DNA of 7,670 nt from Longimicrobiales bacterium (lineage in GTDB: Bacteria; Gemmatimonadota; Gemmatimonadetes; Longimicrobiales; Gaopeijiaceae), in NCBI GenBank assembly GCA_028280205.1, contig JANQME010000255.1, positions 1-7,670 of the forward strand. The letters run 5' to 3'. This document shows positions 1 to 6,295 of this stretch, in pieces. The position numbers and the translations under genes are program-made. Numbering within the stretch: position 1 is the first letter of the stretch; the number at the start of each line of letters is the position of its first letter. Below the pieces are notes generated by a model. The model was not told the DNA's origin and searched no databases. It was given only the letters and a program-made list of their open reading frames with translations.

Positions 1-6
1 CACGCG

Positions 7-660
7 TCAGGCGAACCGCGACAAGGGCAACCGTACGCCGCACGAAGCCTTCGGCAACAGCCCGGACGGATATCCATGGGACGATATCGTCGCGCGCGCC
101 AGCGCCCAGATGCGCTCGATCGGCAACGTCACCCCGGGCGCGTGGCCCGTGTGCTCGAGCCACGCCTCGACCTCCGCTTCCGACCGGAAGACGAGGTAGT
201 GCGCTCAGGTGAAGCCGATGTCGACCCAGGCGTCGCGGAGCGGCGTGAGGAGGTGCACCACACAGTCGTCGCCGGCGAGCGCACCGCCGCGCACTCCGAA
301 CTCCAGCGGCACCCCGCTCTGCGCACACGCCGTGCGCGTCCATCCGTCGCTGCCCACGATGGCCGGAATTCCCAGCGCGTCCCACGCGCAGTTCGCCCAG
401 CACGTCGTCGTCGGCGTCTCCACCGGGTAGTCGGTCGGGACGGCCGAGAAGGGGTGCGCCATCCATACGGTGCCGTCGAGGTGGAGGGCGAGTTGGTGCG
501 CTTCGGAGAGGCGGACGAGCGCGGCGCGCGCCTCGCCCTCTCCGATTCCGCGCTCCGAAGCGATCTGCGCGATCCCGGGCGCCCGACCCGACTCGGCGAA
601 GGTGGCGTAGACGTCGGCGCGCACGGACCAGTCGATCTCCGTGAGGGCGTCCCGGCTCAT
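7..660 (-). CDS. MerB-like (organomercurial lyase family) selenoprotein, in-frame TGA read as Sec152
   Basis: Organomercurial lyases cleave carbon-mercury bonds using Cys96, Asp99 and Cys159 (plasmid MerB numbering). This protein has a winged-helix-like N-terminal part (about residues 8-55) and the core motif CAWDALGIPAIVG at 91-103, compared with CALDTLIFPALIG in MerB. Cys91 and Asp94 match Cys96 and Asp99. Cys112 matches structural Cys117 with the same 21-residue spacing. The frame meets TGA at 205-207, codon 152, exactly where Cys159 is expected: both positions are 15 residues before a conserved Trp. Translation continues as AHYLVFRSEAEVEAWLEH and on to a TGA at 7-9, giving 217 residues against 212 for MerB. 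Third positions stay mostly G/C after the TGA. A SECIS-like hairpin follows it at once. The ATG at 658-660 overlaps the stop of the upstream peptidase gene (ATGA), implying translational coupling; no good Shine-Dalgarno sequence is near. Family assignment is from remembered motifs. Selenocysteine is inferred, and the true substrate is unknown. The alternative is a nonsense mutation in a Cys codon. Confidence 0.85.
170..197 (-). promoter_or_regulatory. Bacterial SECIS-like hairpin downstream of the in-frame UGA
   Basis: Counting the U of the UGA as 1, nucleotides 11-38 fold into an outer stem ACCTC/GAGGT, a 2x2 internal mismatch (GT opposite CG), an inner stem CTTCC/GGAAG and the tetraloop GGTC (G23-C26, window 182-185). 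All ten stem pairs are Watson-Crick. In the E. coli fdhF SECIS the SelB-binding upper hairpin has an apical GGUC-containing loop with G/U at about 23-24 and a bulged U17. Here the loop starts at 23 and U17 is one of the unpaired bases. This supports SelB-dependent insertion of selenocysteine at codon 152. The hairpin lies within the coding sequence of the merB-like gene, as bacterial SECIS elements do. Confidence 0.82.
205..207 (-). other. Recoded UGA codon (selenocysteine 152)
   Basis: In-frame TGA within the MerB-like gene, at the position of the catalytic Cys159 of MerB. Sec (UGA) and Cys (UGC/UGU) codons differ by one base, and Sec replacing a catalytic Cys is the usual pattern in selenoenzymes. 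The other complete genes here all end in TGA, so general UGA reassignment to Trp or Gly is not the explanation. Decoding needs selA, selB, selC and selD elsewhere in the genome, which cannot be seen here. Confidence 0.83.
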
Positions 661-1943
661 CGCACCACGCCGTGGCGCCGCAGGATCTCCAGCGTCGCCT
701 CGATGGGGAGGGCCTCGACGGTCTGTCCGTTGCTCGTGACCGTCTCCGCGCGGAAGAGGGAGTTGTAGATCGACTCCTCCGTCGCCTCGACCGTCGCCTG
801 GAAGAGGGCGCTCATGCCACTGTTGGCCAGATCATCGACGGCGATCACGTGATCGCCGATCCCGCGTCGCACCGCGTTCGCGGTCGAGAAGGCGATCACG
901 TAGTCGCCGGATCCGTTGGAGGCGTACGACCCCGTGCGGGCGAGGCCCATCACCGCCCGGCGCGCCAGCCGCTCCAGGTTGCGATCCGAGAGGGGGGCGT
1001 CGGTCGCGACGACGATCATGATCGAGCCCCACTCCTGCCCGTCGAACATCGGATCGTATCCGGACTCGGCCTCCGGCTCCGGCCCGACCTCGTCCCGGAA
1101 GGCGTATTGATCGAGCTCGATTCCGACCGGCGCTCCGGCAATGCGGAGGATGCCGCCGAAGTTGGACTGCACGAGCACCCCGACCGTCCAACCGCCGAGC
1201 GTCTGCGGAAGCACGCGGCTGCTCGTTCCGATCCCGCCCTTCCAGCCGAAGGCACGCGTGCCGGCGCCCGCGCCGACCGCGCCCTCCTCCACCGGCCCCG
1301 ACGCGGCGCTCTCGAGCGCGGCCCGCACGTGGACCGCCTCGACGGGGCGGGAGCGGATGTCGTTGAGGCCCCCGTCGTTCGTCTCCCCGACGACCGCGTT
1401 CAGGGAGCGCACGTCCTCCATCCTCTCGCGCTCCAGCATCCAGCCGACCAGGGCGTCGGCCACCTTCCACACGCACAGCGTGCACGTCAGGAGGATCGGG
1501 GTCTCGAGCTCACCCAGCTCGCGCACCTGGGTGACGCCGAGGAGCTTCCCGTAGCCGTTGCCGACGTGGAGGGCGGCGGGCACCCGGGACAGGTAGGGGT
1601 TGCCGCCGTGCGGGAGCACCGCGGTGACCCCGGTGCGGACGTTCGGTGGCTCGATCACCGAGGCGTGCCCGACCCGCACGCCGCGCACGTCGGTGATCGC
1701 GTTGTACTCGCCCGGCTCGAAGATCCCGACCTCGATTCCGAGGCCGCGCGCGCGCGGGCGCTCGGCCGCCTCCTGCTGCGCGTCGACCTCCTGCCGCGCG
1801 TGGACCGGAGCGGTGTCGAGAGTTGCCGCGACGAGGAGCGAGGCGGCGGCGGCCGCCGTTCGGACAAGGGGGGTGGCGCGGTCGGTCGGGACGCGGTGAC
1901 GAGGGGGAATGCGGCGCTGGTGAGAGGGACGCGGTCGTGACAC
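657..1943 (-). CDS. Secreted P1/S58 family peptidase (DmpA/BapA-like aminopeptidase)
   Basis: S58 (DmpA/BapA) enzymes are N-terminal-nucleophile aminopeptidases that self-cleave before a serine and remove N-terminal D-, L- or beta-amino acids from peptides. The domain begins at about residue 64 (RARGLGIEVG) and has the family blocks NAITDVRGVRVGH (81-93), GETNDGGLND (186-195), FGWKGGIGTSSR (232-243), GVLVQSNFG (255-263), GSIMIVVATDAPL (306-318) and NGSGDYVIAFST (343-354). The predicted self-cleavage site is Gly306-Ser307. Ser345 and Asp347 sit where BapA has Ser288 and Glu290, so the acidic residue is Asp rather than Glu. The N-terminus has an Arg-rich region, a hydrophobic stretch (about 28-41) and APVHA before Arg50, which reads as a signal peptide, so the enzyme should be exported. 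The start is taken as GTG at 1941-1943 (428 residues). It has no Shine-Dalgarno sequence, only a C-rich leader, so the start is uncertain, but it is the only start codon I found that keeps the signal peptide without entering the upstream gene. Confidence 0.88.
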   Translation of the reverse strand: MSRPRPSHQRRIPPRHRVPTDRATPLVRTAAAAASLLVAATLDTAPVHARQEVDAQQEAAERPRARGLGIEVGIFEPGEYNAITDVRGVRVGHASVIEPPNVRTGVTAVLPHGGNPYLSRVPAALHVGNGYGKLLGVTQVRELGELETPILLTCTLCVWKVADALVGWMLERERMEDVRSLNAVVGETNDGGLNDIRSRPVEAVHVRAALESAASGPVEEGAVGAGAGTRAFGWKGGIGTSSRVLPQTLGGWTVGVLVQSNFGGILRIAGAPVGIELDQYAFRDEVGPEPEAESGYDPMFDGQEWGSIMIVVATDAPLSDRNLERLARRAVMGLARTGSYASNGSGDYVIAFSTANAVRRGIGDHVIAVDDLANSGMSALFQATVEATEESIYNSLFRAETVTSNGQTVEALPIEATLEILRRHGVVR

Positions 1944-1963
1944 GGTGGGTGGGGAGGGGGTGA

Positions 1964-2854
1964 TCAGAGTCGGATCGTATCCAGGAGCATGAGGCCGAGG
2001 AGGAACGGCTGATAGAGGAGAGACGCGAAGAAGACCTTCCGCGCCCGTGCGTCCGTCATCTCCCGGGCGGCGTCCAACGCGCTCGCCAGGAACGCCGCTC
2101 CGAGCAGCGTGGCGCCCACGAGGTACGGGGTGCCCGTGTACCCCAGCAGCGTCGGGGCCCAGCTCATCGGCACCAGGAGCGCGGTCGAGGCGACCATCTG
2201 GGCACCGATCGATCGAGCCCCGCCGGGCGGGATCAGGGTGAAGCCGACCCGTGCGTAGTCCTCGCGCAGCATCCACGCGAGTCCGAGGACGTGGGGGAGC
2301 TGCCACAGGTACCCGATCAGGAAGAACGCCGCCCCTCCCGGGTCGATCGCCCCGCTCCCGGCCGTCCACCCGATGAGCATCGGAAGCGCGCCCGGAACGG
2401 CCCCGGCGAGCGTGGCGAGGTACGAGCGCGTCTTGAGCGGCGTGTAGATGCCGTGGTACATCAGGCCGCTCGCCGCGGTGAGCAGTGAGGGTAGCGCCCC
2501 CAGGGTGAGTGCGAGGTAGACGATTCCGGTCAGGAGGAGCCCGGAGCCGAACGCCAGCGCCTCCATCGGCTGTACGCGCCCCGTCGGGATCGGCCGTCTG
2601 CGCGTGCGGTGCATCACCGCGTCGGCCTCTCGCTCCACGTACTGGTTCAGGCTCAGCGCCCCCGCCGTTGCGAGCCCGACGCCGGCCATCGTGTGCAGGG
2701 CGGTCGCCATCGGGAGCTCACCGCGCGCCGAGACGACGGCGCTGACCCCGGCGGTGATCATCACATACCCTGCGATCCCGGGCTTCGTGAGCTCGTAGAA
2801 CGCCCGGGGTCGGGACGTCGCTTCGGGGTGGGTGGTGACTGCCTCGAGATCCAT
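1964..2854 (-). CDS. ctaB: Protoheme IX farnesyltransferase (heme O synthase), CtaB/CyoE-like
   Basis: This UbiA-superfamily membrane enzyme transfers a farnesyl group to heme B to make heme O, used in or converted to heme A for terminal oxidases. The 296-residue length is normal for the family. Visible motifs are ELTKPGI (21-27) at the first helix, N70-x3-E74-x3-D78 followed by MHRTRRRPIPTGR (81-93), YTPLKTRS (138-145), and WQLPHVLGLAWMLREDY (184-200), together with about eight or nine hydrophobic segments. The Asp usual at the +4 position of the first prenyl-diphosphate motif is Glu74. The start is the ATG at 2852-2854, just before the conserved N-terminus; no strong Shine-Dalgarno sequence precedes it. 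It is the first gene of the operon with the S58 peptidase (20-nt gap) and the merB-like gene. No cytochrome oxidase subunit genes are adjacent, so it is separated from its usual partners. Confidence 0.93.
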   Translation of the reverse strand: MDLEAVTTHPEATSRPRAFYELTKPGIAGYVMITAGVSAVVSARGELPMATALHTMAGVGLATAGALSLNQYVEREADAVMHRTRRRPIPTGRVQPMEALAFGSGLLLTGIVYLALTLGALPSLLTAASGLMYHGIYTPLKTRSYLATLAGAVPGALPMLIGWTAGSGAIDPGGAAFFLIGYLWQLPHVLGLAWMLREDYARVGFTLIPPGGARSIGAQMVASTALLVPMSWAPTLLGYTGTPYLVGATLLGAAFLASALDAAREMTDARARKVFFASLLYQPFLLGLMLLDTIRL

Positions 2855-3041
2855 GACCGGGGATCGGGCCGGAAACGGAAACGCCGACGGGCCGGGGCGG
2901 CCACGCCGACGTGCGGCACCGAAAGATACCGGAGGTTCCGGCCGGGTTACAGGGAGTCCGCTCCGTCCACGCGGTTCAGGCGGAGCTTGACCGATCCAAT
3001 CGCCCTCGGGCCCTCTCCAGCCCGACCCCAGCCCTTCCGTA
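2855..3041. other. 187-bp intergenic region upstream of ctaB
   Basis: This lies between the stop of the permease gene and the ctaB ATG, both on the minus strand. No hairpin followed by a T-tract, and so no clear intrinsic terminator, is visible. A short inverted repeat CCGGA/TCCGG at 2929-2941 sits beside a minus-strand TATCTT (2923-2928), a weak -10-like hexamer about 70 nt before the ctaB ATG, with no convincing -35. A ctaB promoter probably lies here, but I cannot place it. Confidence 0.4.
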
Positions 3042-5756
3042 TCACTCGGTCCTGAGGGCCCGCACCGGATCCACGCGCGACGCCCGCCGGGCCGGCAGAT
3101 AGGTGGCGAGCACGGCCACCGTAGCCAAGAGCAGCGGGGCCGCAAGAAGCGAGAGCGGGTCGAGCGCGGCGACCCCGAGGAGGAAGGACGTCGTGCCCAG
3201 CGCTGATCCGAGGCCGATCGAGCCTGCGATGCCGACGGCGGCTCCCGTGGCGATGAGCGCGCCGCCGCCCTTCAGCACCATTCCGACCACCCGTGCGCGA
3301 TCCGCACCGAGCGCGAGCCGGATTCCCATCTCGCGGGTGCGTCGCGAGACGCTGTACGCCACCATCCCGTACAGGCCGATGCATGCGAGCACGAGCGCGA
3401 GGACCCCGACGAGGGAGAGCATGGCCGCCGCCATGCGCGGGAGGAAGAAGACGTAACCGAGGTGGTCGTCCATCGTCCCGACGTCGGCCATGAAGACGCG
3501 ATCGTCGACGGTGAGCGCTTCGGTACGGACCAGGGCGGCCAGCTCGCCCGGCGGGAGGTTCCCCGTGGCCACCACGGTAAACGCCTGCGGAGCCGAGGCC
3601 TGGGCCATGGGACGATAGAGGTACGGACGCGGCGACTCCCCCAAGCTCCAGATCTTGGCGTTGTCGACCACGCCCACGATGGTGATCGCGTCCGAGCCGT
3701 CGGGGTTGGGGAGTAGGGTACGTCCGACGGCGCTTTCGCCGGGCCAGAAGCGGTTCGCGCCCGCCTGGCTGATGACCGCCACCTCGTCGGAGCCCATGCG
3801 ATCCGCTTCCCAGAACACCCGCCCATCGAGGAGCTCGATGCCCATGGCGTCGAAGTACTCTTCCGTCACGCGGGCCACCTCGAGCACCCATCGGTTGGCG
3901 TTCGGAGGCGGGTCCACGCCGGGGACGTCGAACGCGATGTTCCTCGTGCCGAGGTCGAGGGGCATGCGGTTGGTGAAGGCGACTCCGGTGATCGCCGCCT
4001 GTGCCTGCAGACGTCTCATGAGCGCGTCGTTGTAGGACGCCTGCTCTTCGGGCTGGAACTCGGCGGGCCCTGTCTCGACGTCGACCACCGCGGCGGTGCG
4101 CGTGGCGAATCCGAGGTCCATCTCGCCGGCCGCCTCCAGCGAGCGGACGAAGAGCACGGCCCCGAAGAGGAGGACGGTCGACAGCGCCATCTGGCTCGCC
4201 ACCAGGACCCCCCGGACGCCCACTTTGCGACGCCCTCCGCTCGACCCCGCCTCGTCACGCAGTGTGGCCGCGACCGGAGCCCGCGTGGACTCGAGTGCGG
4301 GCGCGAGCCCGAAGACCAGCGCCGCGACCATCGCGGTGCCGGCGGTGAAGAAGAGCACGCGGGCGTCGAGTCCGACCTCGATCTCGACCGGAACCGGGAG
4401 CGGAGGCTCGATCGACATCAGCGCGCGCACTGCCAGTTGCCCCAGAGCCAGCCCGAGCACGCCACCGAGCGTGGCCACGACCATCGACTCCACGATCAGC
4501 TGGCGGACGATCGCCCGGCGCCCGGCGCCCATCGCCACCCTGACGGCCATCTCCTTGCGACGTTCGGCCGCCCGGCTGAGGAGGAAGCCCGCGAGGTTCA
4601 CGCACGCCACGATCAGCACGAGGGCGACTGAGACGAGGAGGAGCGCGGCCATGGCGGTGACGAGGCGGTCGGCGTCGGGGTGCAGACGCACCTCGGAGAG
4701 CTGCACGGCCCCGAGCCGGAATCGGCTGCGCCGCTCGGGGTTACGCGCCTGCCGCTCCGCGTCCTCTCGCGCCGCCAGCGTCTCGACCGCGGCGATCGCC
4801 TGCCCGGGTTCCACGCCGTCGCGCACTCGGCCCGAGATCGTGAAGTCTCCGCGGGTCAGCTTGGGCGGGTCGATGTGCGGGTACGTCTGCAGCGGGACCC
4901 AGAAGTCCGCGCCGACAGCCGGAGAGAAACGACCCCGGAAGGACTCCGGCGCGACGCCGACGACCGTGTACGGACGCCCGTTCATCCGGATCTCCCGTCC
5001 CACGATCGACGGATCGCTTCCGTAGCGGGTCTGCCAGTAGTGGTGTCCGAGGACGACGACCGGCCTGCCCGCACCTTCGGCGTCGTCGTCTGGAACCAGC
5101 ACCCGGCCGAGGGCCGCATCGACGCCCATGACGTCGAAGTAGCCGCCCGAGACCATCTCACCGAGCACCACCTCCGTCTGCCCGGAGGCTCCCTCCATGC
5201 GCACGCTCAGGAAGCTGTAGTTGGCCACGCCCTCGAATACATCGGAGGCCCCCTCCTCGATCAGCTCGAAGTTCCGGTAGGAGTTGAAGAAGTGACTCCC
5301 GTCGTCCGTCAGCCCGTAGATGTCGATGAGCATCTCCGGCTCCTCGACACCCCACTCCTGGAAGAGGACCGCGTTCACGAGCGAGAAGATCGCCGTGTTG
5401 GGACCGATCCCGAGCGCGAGGGAGAGCACGGCCACGGCCGTGAAGCCGGGCGACTTGCGCAGCGTGCGCAGGGCGAACTTCAGGTCGGAAGCGAGCGAGC
5501 GGGCCATTCCGTCTCCTGGTCCGGCGTCCGGGGGCGACCCGGGGGGGAGGTGCATGCCGCGGCTCTCCCTGCGGAGGGCGAGCAGCGTGGGGGAAGTGGC
5601 GTCGCGCCAGTAGGCGCGGCGGGCGGCGCGCAGGTCGTGCGCTGCGTGCGCCCGGAAGCGCTCTTCGAGATCACCGGCGAGCGAGTCGTGCAGGTGGCCC
5701 GGGAGGAGCGTCCGCAGGAGAAGCCGCGCAGCGCGGGGAGGGGAAGGGTCCGTCAC
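3042..5756 (-). CDS. ADOP-type ABC transporter permease (duplicated MacB/FtsX domains)
   Basis: ADOP (acidobacterial duplicated orphan permease) proteins carry two MacB/FtsX permease units in one chain, usually without an adjacent ATPase gene. The 904-residue protein has an N-terminal cytoplasmic segment with the family DLEERFR signature (residues 29-35). The first transmembrane helix is at about 104-130, after DLKFALRTLRKSPGF. A periplasmic MacB-type domain follows (about 135-365), then FtsX domain 1 (about 368-540) with ERRKEMAVRVAMGAGR at 398-413, a second periplasmic domain (about 545-770), and FtsX domain 2 (about 774-895) with RRTREMGIRLALGADR at 805-820. It ends in LPARRASRVDPVRALRTE. 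The start is GTG at 5754-5756: it overlaps the padR stop as GTGA and has GGAG 7 nt upstream (5764-5767). A later ATG before the first transmembrane helix would drop the DLEERF segment. No ATP-binding subunit is in the window, consistent with the orphan type. The cargo is unknown. Confidence 0.92.
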   Translation of the reverse strand: MTDPSPPRAARLLLRTLLPGHLHDSLAGDLEERFRAHAAHDLRAARRAYWRDATSPTLLALRRESRGMHLPPGSPPDAGPGDGMARSLASDLKFALRTLRKSPGFTAVAVLSLALGIGPNTAIFSLVNAVLFQEWGVEEPEMLIDIYGLTDDGSHFFNSYRNFELIEEGASDVFEGVANYSFLSVRMEGASGQTEVVLGEMVSGGYFDVMGVDAALGRVLVPDDDAEGAGRPVVVLGHHYWQTRYGSDPSIVGREIRMNGRPYTVVGVAPESFRGRFSPAVGADFWVPLQTYPHIDPPKLTRGDFTISGRVRDGVEPGQAIAAVETLAAREDAERQARNPERRSRFRLGAVQLSEVRLHPDADRLVTAMAALLLVSVALVLIVACVNLAGFLLSRAAERRKEMAVRVAMGAGRRAIVRQLIVESMVVATLGGVLGLALGQLAVRALMSIEPPLPVPVEIEVGLDARVLFFTAGTAMVAALVFGLAPALESTRAPVAATLRDEAGSSGGRRKVGVRGVLVASQMALSTVLLFGAVLFVRSLEAAGEMDLGFATRTAAVVDVETGPAEFQPEEQASYNDALMRRLQAQAAITGVAFTNRMPLDLGTRNIAFDVPGVDPPPNANRWVLEVARVTEEYFDAMGIELLDGRVFWEADRMGSDEVAVISQAGANRFWPGESAVGRTLLPNPDGSDAITIVGVVDNAKIWSLGESPRPYLYRPMAQASAPQAFTVVATGNLPPGELAALVRTEALTVDDRVFMADVGTMDDHLGYVFFLPRMAAAMLSLVGVLALVLACIGLYGMVAYSVSRRTREMGIRLALGADRARVVGMVLKGGGALIATGAAVGIAGSIGLGSALGTTSFLLGVAALDPLSLLAAPLLLATVAVLATYLPARRASRVDPVRALRTE

Positions 5757-6097
5757 CGCCCCGCTCCGGCCCGACCCGAGCCCGGCTCGGGGAGTCCTTC
5801 CCAGAGCCGGTCCATCGCCCAGCGCGCCGCCCGGAGTCCTTCCACCGCCTCGGGGAGGATCCGGAAGAGCCGCTTGGCACGACCGCCGCGCACCGGCGTG
5901 GGATCGGCGAGGCGCGACCGGAGCCATCCCTTCTTCTCCAGTCGGACGAGGGTCACGTACACGGCGCCCTGCGAAACCGTACGCCCTGTGCGCTCCTCGA
6001 TCTCCGTTCGCACGGAGGCGCCGTACGCGCCGTCACCGAGTCGCCAGACGGCGAGGAGGACCTGCTGTTCGAAGTCGCTTGGAAGACCGGGGGGCAC
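5753..6097 (-). CDS. PadR family transcriptional regulator
   Basis: PadR proteins are dimeric winged-helix repressors. This 114-residue protein has the small-subfamily layout: a winged helix over about residues 8-85 (FEQQVLLAVWRLGDGAYGASV, then VSQGAVYVTLVRLEKKGWL with the wing up to RAKRLFRILPEA), followed by a short C-terminal helix (about 83-102) for dimerisation. The start is GTG at 6095-6097, preceded by GGAG with a 6-nt spacer. Its stop overlaps the GTG of the ADOP permease by 4 nt, so the two are translationally coupled. PadR regulators next to ADOP permeases are a common pairing, suggesting it controls this operon, probably through the palindrome at 6132-6146. The ligand is unknown. 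Confidence 0.92.
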   Translation of the reverse strand: MPPGLPSDFEQQVLLAVWRLGDGAYGASVRTEIEERTGRTVSQGAVYVTLVRLEKKGWLRSRLADPTPVRGGRAKRLFRILPEAVEGLRAARWAMDRLWEGLPEPGSGRAGAGR

Positions 6098-6131
6098 GCG
6101 AGGCTCCGGGATCGGGTCGCGGGACCATAAC

Positions 6132-6146
6132 CCCTACGACGTAGGG
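6132..6146. promoter_or_regulatory. Candidate PadR operator, perfect 15-bp palindrome
   Basis: CCCTACG-A-CGTAGGG is a perfect inverted repeat with 7-bp arms and a 1-bp centre, flanked by AT-rich ATAA and TATT. It lies 35-49 nt upstream of the padR start and about 150 nt upstream of the sigma gene, where an autoregulatory PadR dimer could block transcription. The palindrome is seen directly; assigning PadR to it is inference. Confidence 0.5.
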
Positions 6147-6295
6147 TATTCCAGGTTTCACCCCTTGCCACGGATCGGGTGATTGACCGAGAGTGTGGTT
6201 GTTCTAGTTTTGTATAACTATTTAATGAACAGAGCGCGGTGGTCATCCGACAGCGGTGACGTGTATCCTTCGCGCATCACCCATCGTGACGACAC
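6147..6295. promoter_or_regulatory. Divergent promoter region with an AT-rich island
   Basis: This is the rest of the 198-bp gap between divergent padR and the ECF sigma gene. Positions 6198-6230 are strikingly AT-rich for this genome and contain TATAAC (6213-6218), TTTAAT (6221-6226) and an inverted repeat TAGTT-N6-AACTA (6205-6220). A plus-strand TTGTTC (6199-6204) is spaced 16 nt from TTTAAT and could form a sigma-70-like promoter for the sigma gene. The exact promoter elements are uncertain on both strands. Confidence 0.4.

Noticed and set aside
205..207. General UGA reassignment (genetic code 4 or 25), or a simple nonsense mutation
   Set aside because: All five other complete genes end in TGA at sensible places, two of them in 4-nt overlaps with the next start and a third coupled to fecR. 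A random nonsense mutation would not be expected at the catalytic Cys with a SECIS layout after it, though a sequencing error cannot be fully excluded.
129..326. Minus-strand 65-residue open frame over the end of the merB-like gene
   Set aside because: It is out of frame with the merB-like gene, Arg/Ser-rich and without recognisable motifs; a GC-rich shadow.
205..660. A complete 151-residue protein ending at the TGA at 205-207
   Set aside because: It would lack the second catalytic residue and the MerB C-terminal part, which are present in frame right after the TGA together with a SECIS-like hairpin.
76..768. Plus-strand 230-codon open frame
   Set aside because: Antisense to the merB-like gene and the peptidase end; low-complexity Arg-rich translation.
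672..1940. Plus-strand open frame of 422 codons
   Set aside because: Antisense shadow of the S58 peptidase, whose motifs are clear; its His/Arg/Asp-rich composition is typical of high-GC antisense frames.
2929..2941. CCGGA/TCCGG hairpin as a terminator for the permease operon
   Set aside because: The stem is only 5 bp and no T-tract follows on the minus strand.
2947..3891. Minus-strand 314-codon open frame across the permease C-terminus
   Set aside because: It overlaps the permease in another frame and is Arg/Gly-rich without motifs.
4680..6182. Plus-strand open frame of 500 codons
   Set aside because: Antisense to the ADOP permease and padR, both with strong family motifs; no domain recognised in it.
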